From NCBI GenBank assembly GCA_035041965.1, contig JAPYMA010000628.1, positions 62,001 to 126,000 of the forward strand: a stretch of DNA of 64,000 nt, read 5' to 3'. Positions 40,214 through 50,793 of the stretch are shown one piece after another (the stretch's first letter is position 1; each line of letters begins with the position of its first letter). Origin of the DNA: Anisakis pegreffii. Its lineage: Eukaryota; Nematoda; Chromadorea; Rhabditida; Anisakidae. The notes under the pieces were generated by a model that had not been told where the DNA came from, did not search any database, and was given only the letters and a program-made list of their open reading frames with translations. Made by a program: the position numbers and the translations under genes.

Positions 40214-40501
40214 ATGGGACGTAAACTTGTAACGCTGCGTCGAATAGTGCTGCTGCTGTTTGGTGCTGTCTGTCTCGTTTCGTTGATGGCAATGGTAATT
40301 GACGCACCATCACGGCCGAACTACGCTGATGTCGATGTGCCATGGATACCTGATCTCCTATCGCATTCAGAAGGGAAGGCGAATGCACCATGGAATCCTG
40401 ATATTCGTCTTTTATTTGACACCATCCGTCGGAAAAAATCGTTCGTAAATTTTGATTCGGGAAAAAGTAATGAAATGTTTGCGCCAATTGACCGCTTTTG
40501 A
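40214..40501 (+). CDS. Small secreted or signal-anchored protein, 95 aa
   Basis: A single open frame from ATG (context GAATATGG) to TGA. Residues 1-10 are basic and residues 11-30 hydrophobic (IVLLLFGAVCLVSLMAMVI), a typical signal peptide or type II anchor. The remaining 65 residues are polar. They contain a short internal repeat (VPWIPDL and APWNPDI, about 22 residues apart) and a dibasic RRKK site, and the protein ends APIDRF. It has no Cys in the mature part. The dibasic site and short length would also fit a processed peptide precursor. A longer minus-strand frame overlaps it but starts at a non-ATG codon. The family is not recognised. Confidence 0.5.
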   Translation: MGRKLVTLRRIVLLLFGAVCLVSLMAMVIDAPSRPNYADVDVPWIPDLLSHSEGKANAPWNPDIRLLFDTIRRKKSFVNFDSGKSNEMFAPIDRF

Positions 40502-42795
40502 TAAGCCAGTGATCAAAAAACGAACAAACTTCTCACTTTATCAGTCATCGACGTTGTCTTCTTTCAATTCACTATCATAAAGTTAAACTGAATACAGAGG
40601 TGAAACCAAATGGGGAGGCACAAGAACCCAACACTCTCCTATCGGAGGGTAGGGGAAAAGAAGAAAGAAAGGACAAGGGAAGGGAGAAAAGAGGGAAAAC
40701 AAACGTAGAAAAAGTCACCCCAATATTTAGGGCTCAGACCGTCTGTGCGCTCTCCGCAGGGAAAAATCCTGGCTACGCCATTGCTTGAATACTTTGCTAA
40801 GGTTAAGCAATTGTTTTATTAAAGCAAAAGCGTACATTTTCACAAAATCATATATAAGATAAAGTAATTTCCGTTGAATGATTATGTTTATGATTAGATA
40901 TATTATCAGTTAGATCATTGAAAATGTATCGAAAGTGGGTGATGATCACGCGGAATGAATGTTTGTTATGTATTTTGTGACTGAATGATAAATGAGTTTT
41001 ATAATATATCATTATGCATAAGACATGAATTTTTATTGTTTGTTATCCTTTCGAATATATGCTGAACATTTTAAGCGATTCTGTCTTTGGTTTTAATGGA
41101 TACGTCAAAAAGTGATATAACAAAACCTAACGCGATACTAAAAACTCTCACAAGGGACACAGCTATAGACTCGAAACCGTTATTCGATGTATGAGAAAAT
41201 ACATTATTAATAATTGGCGCTGTTTTAGTTCATATCATCTGTTATTTCACATCACTGAAGTGTTTTCTATTAAAAATACTAAAAACGTTATGGTTACTAC
41301 CAGGTCTTATGAAAACTGTCAGACATTCATTCAGTTAGTATATTATTATTATTAATATTACAATCAGTCTGAAAATCTGAAACATACGCAGTACGTTCAG
41401 TATTCTACAAAAAAACCTATAAGATATCATCAGATGACCGATTGTCTGCAGCAGTCGTTTACATATTACCACAATTATCAAAATGAAGGATATAGCTTTG
41501 AAATTGCAGCGATGATTCAAAACCGTTGAACAAATACCGAAACTTTTGATGTGATTCACGTTGTTTCTCGTTGGATGCAATAAAATTTCTTAATGTGTCT
41601 GAAAAACTTCATCTGGTTGCGATGGTTTCTCAGGATTTGGCAGTCGAATGAAGATTTTTTATGAAGATGACCTATTTTAGTGCATCCGGGAACGTTTTTG
41701 TGAGGTGCAATTTCAGATCATAGAGAATGTCTTGAACATTGTGTGCGAAACCGAATTATCTGCGTTGAGGTATTTGAAATAGTATGAGAACGTTTCAGTA
41801 AAGATTGCTATTCCATATTTATGATGAGTTTCATGAGGTAACAGTATTCATCAACTGAATGTCATCATATCTATCCATTTGTCATGGTTATCCTAATAGT
41901 TTTCTTCTAGCAGAAACAAACTTTTCATCATTGATTGCTACCATGAAGTCACATGGATTTTCTGAGAAAACTCATGCAATATGTTCGAAGTATTGAAATC
42001 GACTTGAACTGACTTGTGCACTTCGCAATAACCACAAACAGTTTCATTTATAAAAGAGATTTTGGCTAAACACTGAGTTATTGCGATGACATCAATACTC
42101 TCTCTGTTCAGTGGACATTGGCGCTTATAACTGTTCTCCAAAACTTAAATGAAGATTGATTCTCTGGAGTAAATAAGATTATGGCAAACTCGAATGCCGA
42201 GATTGATATCTAAAGTGATGCCCGAGCACTGAGTCGAAATAGAAAACTGTTCCATGTGCATAATATCGCAGAGGATTTTCTCTACAATTAAATGGAGAAA
42301 CACTGAAGATTGGAGAAATGCCGTCCGAGAAATCTAGCAATTCCCATTATTTATTTGACCGAATGTGAACGTTGCCGATGGATACTGCTTGCACCCATAG
42401 ATCTACCAAAAATCTCGAAGGTTTGTCATACAACTGAATGATGTCACTAAATCCTATGCATTTTTAATATATTACTATAGGAACATCATGAATATCACTT
42501 CCAATTAATCTGCATGCTCAGATTTGCTCGACAGTGCCATAATTTAATTGCAGCAAGTTCTCCATTATCAGAAATAAAAATCTCTTGCTAATGAATGATG
42601 CCTATTTCGAGATACATTGATAAATTTCTAAATTTATATCACACTGCAATGAACAATAGTCATTACTACAGAAAAATCGAGAGCACGATTTTCAGAACGT
42701 ATAAGCAATTAGTTTTGACAAGAAACCTTTTATTTTTCACAATGTTACACAGAGAAAACAAACCAAACAAGCAAACAATCAAAAAGTATGAATAC
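40502..42795. other. Intergenic, with a purine-rich repeat-like tract
   Basis: About 40600-40790 is unusually GC- and purine-rich (GGGAAGGGAGAAAAGAGGG) and ends AATCCTGGCTACGCCATTG, resembling the edge of an interspersed repeat. The rest is AT-rich without recognised genes. Confidence 0.4.
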
Positions 42796-42897
42796 TGTAA
42801 CGATTATTGGGTTTCCAACAATCGTTTATTCGTCCAATTACCCAAGTTTGAGGTAATTGGACGAATAAACGATTGTTGGAAACCTAGTAATCGTTAC

Positions 42898-42944
42898 ATG
42901 GTGCCCGAGGTGAGGTACGAACTCACGACCTTCAGATTATGAGA
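42898..42944 (+). promoter_or_regulatory. Primer-binding site with extended tRNA-Met complement
   Basis: Directly after an LTR end (CGTTACA) comes TGGTGCCCGAGGTGAGG, the complement of a tRNA 3' end including CCA. Complementarity continues through the T arm and anticodon arm: the reverse strand reads GTCTCATAATCTGAAGG with a CAT anticodon in a seven-base loop, matching the 3' half of elongator tRNA-Met. The inverted copy is at 46140-46186. A usual primer-binding site is about 18 nt; this spans about 47 nt. The D-arm half of a tRNA is absent, so it is not a tRNA gene. Confidence 0.7.
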
Positions 42945-42959
42945 CCCGAAGTGAGGTAG

Positions 42960-43505
42960 GTGGCCAGAACAAACCCAGTTGAAGCGGTAAAATTCATACT
43001 TAATCGAGGCGATGTCACCACAGCAAAAATCCGGCGTGATAAAATGATAGTCAGATGTGCAGGCAGCGATCAGCCAAATTCGGAAAAATGGTCGATCAAT
43101 TCCACATTACGTGAAGTCATCTTCAACGCATCTACAATCAGTGAAGAACAACGAACGGGAGTACTTTTACAACAGATCAGCAACTACCAGAAATCGTTTC
43201 CAGAAATGAGTGAAGGAGGGAATTTAAGCAATGAAGAAAAAGATGATGAAGAATTCCTGGAAGAAGTCGGCGGTGAATTCGAAAAAACCATTGAAGATAC
43301 CGAAGAACAAATTATGTCGATCGTCAGTCACTGGAAGCTTGGCCTAATAGCCTTGACGACGATACTATTGATCGTTGGGGCTGTCGCCGGCTTAATTTAT
43401 TTCCAGATATTCTGTGGATGGATGCGATTATCCCCTTGGAAATCGCGCCGGACAGATGTGGAACAGAAACGAACCTATCGAGAACTCTTAGCGGAAATTG
43501 ACTAA
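42960..43505 (+). pseudogene. Env-like transmembrane fragment, inverted-arm copy
   Basis: A frame of about 181 residues with no ATG near its start and a stop immediately upstream, so it is the C-terminal remnant of a longer protein. It contains an acidic, helix-prone stretch (about residues 80-120), one hydrophobic membrane segment (LIALTTILLIVGAVAGLIYF, about 131-150) and a basic cytoplasmic tail (WKSRR). This layout fits the membrane-proximal end of an envelope-like protein of an LTR element, but no diagnostic motif proves it. Relative to the minus-strand copy it lacks 33 nt between two TGGAACAGA repeats. Gag-pol is missing upstream, so it is unlikely to be expressed as a functional protein. 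Confidence 0.6.
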
Positions 43506-44155
43506 TCTCGTGAACCACAGCAGATATCGATCAAACCGCCTATGTGGAATAACGTTAAAGCAGTAAAACTTCTCCAAATATCAACCAACCACGACAATCA
43601 AACAACGGAGTTGTGAGTATGGCGGTATGGTGAATATGAACTAATAATTGAATAATGGATATCTACGAATAATTAACAAAATGAATGAATATATTGAAAA
43701 AATTATGAGTAATGAATATTGGATATCTGGAAATTCGGATGATTATAATGAATGAAATTGGAATGTAGATTATTAACTAAATAATTGGAATATATTTTAA
43801 ATGTATACACATATCGGTTATAATCGAATTGGATCAATATCGGTTGGTATGGGTATTGAATATATATTATTGGATCTAATAAATATTATGGAAAGTGGAC
43901 TATGGGCGTCAAGAAGTTTATTTAACGATTGGTACCACAATGGAGAGAAACATCTGTTCATTACACTCTTTGTGATGGGAGTGTCGCGATTATCGCGACT
44001 GTAAACGATTATCGCGATTGTAAATGGAAGATATCTAATTGATTGCTAGAGACCAGAGAGTATACCTATTTTATAAAGTTATTTTGGGAATCAAAACCGA
44101 GGAGCAACGAACATAAATCACCTCAGTGCTCAAAGATCGCGACAGAGGCTAAAGT

Positions 44156-45070
44156 TGCAACGATTGCTAAGTTTCCAACAATCGTTTATTCGTCCAGTTA
44201 CCTCAAATTTGGGTAATTAAACCTCGGATTAATATGAGCACGTCAAATATTCGAAAATATCAATCGCTCAAGTTATTCCTAGCTTATGTGGTCATGGTAA
44301 CAATTTAAATAATAATGATAGTAACAACAATATGACAATAATGTTATTAAAGAATAATCGTTTACGATATAATCAGATATAATAATACGAACTAATCAAA
44401 TAGTATAATCAAATAAGAAATATGATCAAATGATCAGGTAATAAGATTATCGATGATCAAATAATAAGTATCGAATAATAATAATAAGTATAACAATGAT
44501 AATAATAGCAACAGCAATGATGACAGTAATCATATTTATAAAGAGTAATGATTTACGAACGGATAAGGCCGAGAACTAGGATTATATTAGCGATATTGGT
44601 AATAATAACAAAATAATTCAAACTTATGGAACATTGAAAAGGATAATACGATCACAAATGAAGATGTCGCCCGAACTTTATTCTTATATACCTCAGGATG
44701 ATAGGCGTGGTGGTTTTTGATCCATGAGTAAAAGCGGAAGTTATCTGAATTGGTTTTAACTTTAAATATTTCTAAGAATAACTTATACCGGGGTTGAAGT
44801 GATCTCTGTTTAAGAGTGCGTTGCGATTATCTTGATTTAATCCAATTGTACTATTTTATTGTGATATTCGATAGCCATATTTCATGTGAAGATATAACTT
44901 TAGCCTCTGTCGCGATCTTTGAGCACTGAGGTGATTTATGTTCGTTGCTCCTCGGTGTTGATTCCCAAAATAACTTTATAAAATAGGTATACTCTCTGGT
45001 CTCTAGCAATCAATTAGATATCTTCCATTTACAATCGCGATAATCGTTTACAGTCGCGATAATCGCGACA
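44156..45070 (-). repeat. 3' LTR (about 915 bp)
   Basis: On the minus strand it begins TGTCGCGATTATCGCG and ends GCAATCGTTGCA, matching both ends of the longer LTR at 46187-47576. The CGCGATAATCG end is itself tandemly duplicated (45036-45070). Its first roughly 175 bp are repeated in inverted orientation at about 43981-44155. Confidence 0.7.
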
Positions 45071-45546
45071 CTCCCATCACAAAGAGTGTAATGAACAGAT
45101 GTTTCTCTCCATTGTGGTACCAATCGTTAAATAAACTTCTTAACGCCCATAGTCCACTTTCCATAATATTTATTAGATCCAATAATATATATTCAATACC
45201 CATACCAACCGATATTGATCCAATTCGATTATAACCGATATGTGTATACATTTAAAATATATTCCAATTATTTAGTTAATAATCTACATTCCAATTTCAT
45301 TCATTATAATCATCCGAATTTCCAGATATCCAATATTCATTACTCATAATTTTTTCAATATATTCATTCATTTTGTTAATTATTCGTAGATATCCATTAT
45401 TCAATTATTAGTTCATATTCACCATACCGCCATACTCACAACTCCGTTGTTTGATTGTCGTGGTTGGTTGATATTTGGAGAAGTTTTACTGCTTTAACGT
45501 TATTCCACATAGGCGGTTTGATCGATATCTGCTGTGGTTCACGAGA

Positions 45547-46125
45547 TTAGTCAATTTCCGTTAAGAGTTCTCGATAGGTTCGTTTCTGTTCCATAGACTT
45601 CATAGTTCGCATGCATATCTGTTCCACATCTGTCCGGCGCGATTTCCAAGGGGATAATCGCATCCATCCACAGAATATCTGGAAATAAATTAAGCCGGCG
45701 ACAGCCCCAACGATCAATAGTATCGTCGTCAAGGCTATTAGGCCAAGCTTCCAGTGACTGACGATCGACATAATTTGTTCTTCGGTATCTTCAATGGTTT
45801 TTTCGAATTCACCGCCGACTTCTTCCAGGAATTCTTCATCATCTTTTTCTTCATTGCTTAAATTCCCTCCTTCACTCATTTCTGGAAACGATTTCTGGTA
45901 GTTGCTGATCTGTTGTAAAAGTACTCCCGTTCGTTGTTCTTCACTGATTGTAGATGCGTTGAAGATGACTTCACGTAATGTGGAATTGATCGACCAATTT
46001 TCCGAATTTGGCTGATCGCTGCCTGCACATCTGACTATCATTTTATCACGCCGGATTTTTGCTGTGGTGACATCGCCTCGATTATGTATGAGTTTTGCCG
46101 CTTCAACTGGGTTTGTTCTGGCCAC
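45547..46125 (-). pseudogene. Env-like transmembrane fragment, main copy
   Basis: The equivalent frame of about 192 residues on the minus strand, nearly identical to the copy at 42960-43505. The few substitutions include EAVKFIL to EAAKLIH near the start. It keeps 11 extra residues (ICMRTMKSMEQ) in the tail. It also begins without an ATG directly after the primer-binding site, which implies that an internal deletion removed gag-pol and the N-terminal part of this protein. Confidence 0.6.
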
Positions 46126-46186
46126 CTACCTCACCTCGGGTCTCATAATCTGAAGGTTGTGAGTTCGTACCTCACCTCGGGCACCA

Positions 46187-47576
46187 TGTAACGATTACTA
46201 GGTTTCCAACAATCGTTTATTCGTCCAATTACCTCAAATTTGGGTAATTAAACCTCGGATTAATATAAGCACGTCAAATATTCGAGAATTTCAATCGCTC
46301 AAGTTATTCCTAGCTTATGTGGTCATGGTAGCAATTTAAATAATAATGATAGTAACAACAATATGACAATAATGTTATTAAAGAATAATCGTTTACGATA
46401 TAATCAGATATAATAATACGAACTAATCAATTAGTACAATCAAATAATAGGTATCGATATAATAATAAGTATAACAATGATAATAATAGCAACAGCAATG
46501 GTGATAATAATCATATTTATAAAGAGTAATGGTTTACGAACGGATAAGTATGAGAATAATTGAGTTATATAAACTATGATTACATTAGTGATACTGATAC
46601 TAGCAAACAATATTCATAATATCGATCAAATAAGAACTGTGATTATGTTAATGATATTGGAAATAATAACAAATTAATTCAAAGTTATCGAGCACTGAAA
46701 AAGATAATCCGATCACAAATGAAGGTGTCGCTACAACTTCGTTCATTTATACCTCAGGATGATAGGCGTGGTGGTTTTTGATTTCCAGCAATTGTTTGTG
46801 ATATTTGATAGCCTTATTTTATGTGAAAATATTTATTTTATTGTGATATTCGATAGCCATATTTTATGTGAAAATATAACTTTAGCCTCTGTCGCGATCT
46901 TTGAACACTGAGATGGTTTATGTTCGTTGCTCCTCGGTGTTGATTCCAGGGTTGAAGTGATCTCTGGTTAAAAGTGCGTTGCGATTCATATTTCATGTGA
47001 AGATATAACTTTACAAAATCGGCATAATCTTTGGTAGCTGATTGTCGTTGATTTAAGGGGATCAGTTAGATATCTCTTTCATTTACAATCACGATAATCG
47101 CGACAATTATATTAGGTATATTGGTAATAATAACAAAATAATTCAAAGTTATGAAGCATTGAAAAGAATAATACGATCACAAATGAAGATGTCGCCCCAA
47201 CTTCATCCTTTTATACCTCAGGATGATAGGCGTGGTGGTTTTTGATCCATGAGTAAAAGCGGAAGTTATCTGAATTGGTTTTAACTTTAATTATTTCTAA
47301 GAATAACTTATACCGGGGTTGAAGTGATCTCTGGTTAAGAGTGCGTTGCGATTATCTTGATTTAATCCAATTGTACTATTTTATTGTGATATTCGATAGC
47401 CATATTTCATGTGAAGATATAACTTTAGCCTCTGTCGCGATCTTTGAGCACTGAGGTGATTTATGTTCGTTGCTCCTCGGTGTTGATTCCCAAAATAACT
47501 TTATAAAATAAGTATACTCTCTGGTCTCTAGCAATCAGTTAGATATCCTCCATTTACAATCGCGATAATCGCAACA
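46187..47576 (-). repeat. 5' LTR (1390 bp) with internal duplication
   Basis: On the minus strand it runs TGTTGCG...CGTTACA. Compared with the LTR at 44156-45070 it carries an extra segment of about 460 bp: the block CTCAGGATGATAGGCGTGG occurs at about 46752 and again at about 47215. AT-rich triplet runs and GATATTGGTAATAATAAC blocks are shared with the other copy. Confidence 0.75.
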
Positions 47577-48085
47577 AATACTTTTGACAGATAATGCTTA
47601 TTCCAAGTTACAGCTAAATTTTTTGAAGGTCATATAGCTGATTGTGAGTAATTTCATAATACCATTGAAGCTTATAGTCTCTTTTTGATTAATGATACAC
47701 TACAACAAGAAAGGAGACATTCAAGCTATCTCTGTTGTCTCGTTTGCGAAGTTAAACAAATTCAAGAACGACTGTCTTCAGGCTCTGTACGCCTAGATTT
47801 AACCGACAAACTCAGAATTCTTGTGCCATGCAGTATTGAGCTTCAAGAAGTGTTCGAGGGGAAAGTTCTGGTTGCAGTGATGTGATCATACTCTCCTCAA
47901 ACTTCAGGAATCTCCTCACCAAGATATTGTTCAACAAAAGAACTCTTGATCTATTGAGAATGTTTGTATTTTGACATCGAAATGATACATCTTGACAGTT
48001 GATCAAAGGATAGCTTTGCTAGCTATGAGAGTCATCTTTTGAACAATTGATAAAAAGGACGATGTTCATCATTCGTATTCGTAGT
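47577..48085. other. Spacer between the LTR element and the next gene
   Basis: Both strands carry a 60-residue open frame (plus 47685-47885, minus 47812-48006), neither with a recognised family or convincing splice borders. It may hold an alternative 3' exon of the minus-strand gene upstream. Confidence 0.35.
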
Positions 48086-49915
48086 TCATCCGGTCACTGG
48101 AAGCAATTTATCGATTTCCTGTTTCATTAGCTGCTGATTGTCTTGAAATTTTTTGACTACACCTTGTACCAACGGATTGGTGTTATTCGAGAAGCTGTTC
48201 GCAATCACATCCATGTCATGCAATATTGATTTTATAACTGCGCTGACTGTTGTACTCTGATTTGGATTCACTTCTGAAAGTTCCACTCGATTTTTGGTTC
48301 AAAGCGATTCGGGAATGAACCATTTCGCTTCAGATGCATTTTAAAATATCAAAAGTTTAATGAGTTTTTCGAGTTTCTGAAAGTCATCACTTGAATTCAA
48401 CCAGTTGTCTTTCACCAATGCTGTAGTTTAGTGTTCATAATGTTCACATCGCTTTCGGCAATTCCTCTAACATACTCAATTTTACAAACGACGTCCTTAA
48501 TTAGAAACTGTGGGTAATCTACGAGGTAAAAGATAAATTCATTTGGTTGAAGTTAAATTTATTCAGTTTCCAGAGATTTTCATATTTTTGGAGTCCCATT
48601 TGACAAGCTCAACGAAACAGCAATTTATCAATAATGTGATAGTACAACACAAGGGAAAGAAACGTCAGCTGAATGTCAGTTTTGTATTGCTAGAGAGACC
48701 AAAAAATTCTGGTAGAACACTTAAAATTCATTGCATCTCCAGCTGGATTGCCATGATCTTTTTAAGTAAATTCGAATTCGAAGCAAAAAAGTTGACGCAA
48801 CCTCCATTAACCTTCAAATTTTCAACCAGAAGCGATAGAAATATGTGAGTGGAATTCTCAAAATACCAAGGTATGCTTCAACATGAGCATGGATCAGCTT
48901 CAGCGTGAGTCCCGTGATAGGTTTCAGTAGATATCTCAGAAGAAGTCTTATTGTTAGAGCCTGAGTATATCTCACTTGAGCCTAGTGTATACCTTACGCT
49001 CAGCCCCGTAGTAGTCTCTGTTCTAGGCTCGAAAATAACCTCATCCGGAGCCCGGGATAAACGGCATCCTGAACCTCATGTTAAGTCTAAGCGTTGGCCA
49101 AAGCTTAACCTTCTTTGCGCGTCTCATTCTGAGACCTAAAAGCCATCGAACTGAGCGTGAAGCTGAGCCTCAGCCTGAAGTAAGCCTAAGTTTGTACTTT
49201 AGTGTGTTTCAGTAGGTGAGAACAATTTTATTACGTTTGATGCACAACTTCGAGATATTGAGTTCAATTTTATCAAAAAGCAAATGTGGAGCAAATCCCG
49301 TCTTTACTTATCATTAGCATAATTTCGAATCCGATTCTCAATTTTTTACGTAGCATAAGAAAACTTCCAGATTTTGAATTTCGCTTTCGAAGTTCAAATA
49401 TACGATAGTCAACTTTCGAATTGGGACGGGATCGGAATTTCGACGAGCCTCATATGCTCCCAACAGTACACCTAATGAGATAGAAAATTTTCTCCTGCTA
49501 TCCGGCTTTGTTTATGATCGTTTGACATGAAATGCTTCAAGTGAATACTGTCTTTACCTGATAAATTCCATAACGTAGAATTCGTCCTCCCAAACCACGT
49601 CCCATTGATAGCACAATTATAGTCAATAATCTTTTTGATTAACAAGTCTGTTGTATTGACAGTCTGATTTTGACAATGACACGACGAAGACCTCTTCTGA
49701 AGTTTCTTTGGTGGTAGAACAAAATCAACGCTTTTATTGTTCGTCAACGATACCAGATTTGTTGTTGAAGAAGACCCCAAAGGATCCTCCTCGCCTATAA
49801 TTGTGACATGTGATATTAGGTCAAATTACAAATTTTTTAAATGAAGAATCTTTAATTCAACCTCAACATCATTATCATTTTCTTCGGGTAGCAGTCGAAG
49901 TTTCGAAATGCTCAT
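48086..49915 (-). CDS. Unidentified protein, tentative 4-exon model
   Basis: Proposed exons in coding order: 49915-49862 (MSISKLRLLPEENDNDVE), 49789-49558, a short exon starting DYPQFLIKDVV near 48500, and a last exon of about 210 nt ending at the TGA at 48086. The second exon is Ser/Asn-rich (TNLVSLTNNKSVDFVLPPKK...) and ends NGTWFGRTNSTLWNLS at a good donor (GTAAAG). The last exon is helical (VVKKFQDNQQLMKQEIDKLL), suggesting a short coiled coil. The first and second exons join in phase only through a weak acceptor (GGCGAG). The third exon could use either of two donors. The protein would be about 160 residues, and no family is recognised. The individual frames look coding; the assembly is uncertain. 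Confidence 0.42.
48880..49195. repeat. Degenerate GAGCCTCAG/CTGAGGCTC repeat tract
   Basis: Many imperfect copies of a GAGCCTGAG- or CTTAGGCT-like word at roughly 20-30 bp spacing, for example GAGCCTGAGTAT, GAGCCTAGTG and AGCTGAGCCTCAGCCTGA. Similar words occur near 27480 and 60330. It lies inside the proposed long intron of the gene ending at 48086. Confidence 0.5.
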
Positions 49916-50460
49916 TCAGGGCATTTCAGCTCCATTTATGTTAATCAAAACTGCTTTGTATCGGATACATATACAACGGTTTCCTGGGGATGTTCCGCAA
50001 ACATGCGAATATTTATTATTTATTCATAAATCCGTTGAAAGTACCATCACCGATTCGGCGCTTCATCGTTAATAATTCTCCAAGTTGTCAATTTTGTTGT
50101 AATCATTAAGTGATTCGGATAATAAAATATTTAGACTGAGGCCGAAGAATTGAGGACCTTTCTTTTCGAGAAATGAATGACCGAGCAAAAATTTGTGACT
50201 TTACTGGTTATCATCAACAAAGTAGCATGTAACATATCCTGTTCAAGTCAACATCATCAGTGTGAACCAAGAAAAGTTGATGAATTTATTAATTTTAAAA
50301 AAGAATCATTATTGATTCATCAGACTTTCATTATAATTGCCCAGCTATCTGCTTATCAAATGCGCTTTTATGTTGACAATGAGTGAATATTGCCCTCCAT
50401 GTTATGAGACACTTGTAAGCGGAAACATTTCATATTGCATGATCGATTGTCACATATTTA

Positions 50461-50500
50461 CTTCATATTTTACTTCGTACTTTACTTCGTATTTTGCTTC
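50461..50500. repeat. 12-bp tandem repeat
   Basis: About three and a third copies of CTTCRTAYTTTA in tandem. Confidence 0.75.
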
Positions 50501-50698
50501 TCTTTATTATCGTACTTATTCAGTAAACATAAGGAAAAGGCAGGAAAGAACACTGTCTGACCGAAATCGTGAAGTACTTTACAGGATGGTAGGAATCGGG
50601 TTCGAATTTGATGGTTATAAAAGATTCAAAATTGCGCTCAATCGAATTCGGAGCATCAGTAATACTAGTACATCACTCGGTTCCGAGCAAAACTTTCA

Positions 50699-50767
50699 TC
50701 CGCGATCGGGAGTCGAACCCGCACCGTATGAGAGACAGTGATTTGCTTTGTATCTAACAAATTCGGA
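50699..50767 (-). repeat. tRNA-like sequence (tRNA pseudogene or SINE head)
   Basis: On the minus strand 69 nt can fold as a tRNA. There is a partial acceptor pairing (TCCG with CGGA) and a D-like stem (TTTGT/ACAAA). The anticodon stem is ACTGT/ACGGT, with a seven-base loop CTCTCAT. The T arm contains a perfect B-box-like GGGTTCGACTCCC. The acceptor has mismatches and the D loop lacks GG, so a functional tRNA is unlikely. It lies just downstream of the Ly6-like gene. A second GGGTTCGAATTTG on the other strand near 50597 hints at a composite tRNA-derived SINE. Confidence 0.4.
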
Positions 50768-50793
50768 CCGTACTAAATTGACGACTGTAACAA

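Larger units (their letters stand above)
42796..47576 (-). mobile_element. Rearranged palindromic LTR retroelement, 4.78 kb
   Basis: The unit is flanked by the 5-bp direct repeat AATAC (42791-42795 and 47577-47581). It starts TGTAACG and ends GCAACA. Read on the minus strand it is a short LTR element: 5' LTR 47576-46187, primer-binding site from 46186, an internal region of about 1.1 kb, and a 3' LTR starting TGTCGCG at 45070. An inverted copy of the primer-binding site, the internal region and the first roughly 175 bp of the LTR occupies about 42845-44155 and makes a large palindrome with 44870-46235. No gag, protease, reverse transcriptase or integrase frame is present, so it is non-autonomous. 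Confidence 0.85.

Noticed and set aside
40071..40487. 138-residue minus-strand open frame
   Set aside because: It starts at a non-ATG codon and is antisense to an ATG-started frame with a good signal peptide.
42898..42960. Functional tRNA-Met gene on the minus strand
   Set aside because: Only the 3' half matches. The D arm and 5' acceptor strand are missing and the anticodon stem is mismatched. Position after an LTR end explains it as a primer-binding site.
48543..48848. 101-residue plus-strand open frame
   Set aside because: It overlaps the proposed intron of a minus-strand gene, starts at a non-ATG codon and shows no domain.
50337..50741. 134-residue plus-strand open frame
   Set aside because: It runs through a 12-bp tandem repeat and the antisense of a tRNA-like sequence, which explains its length.
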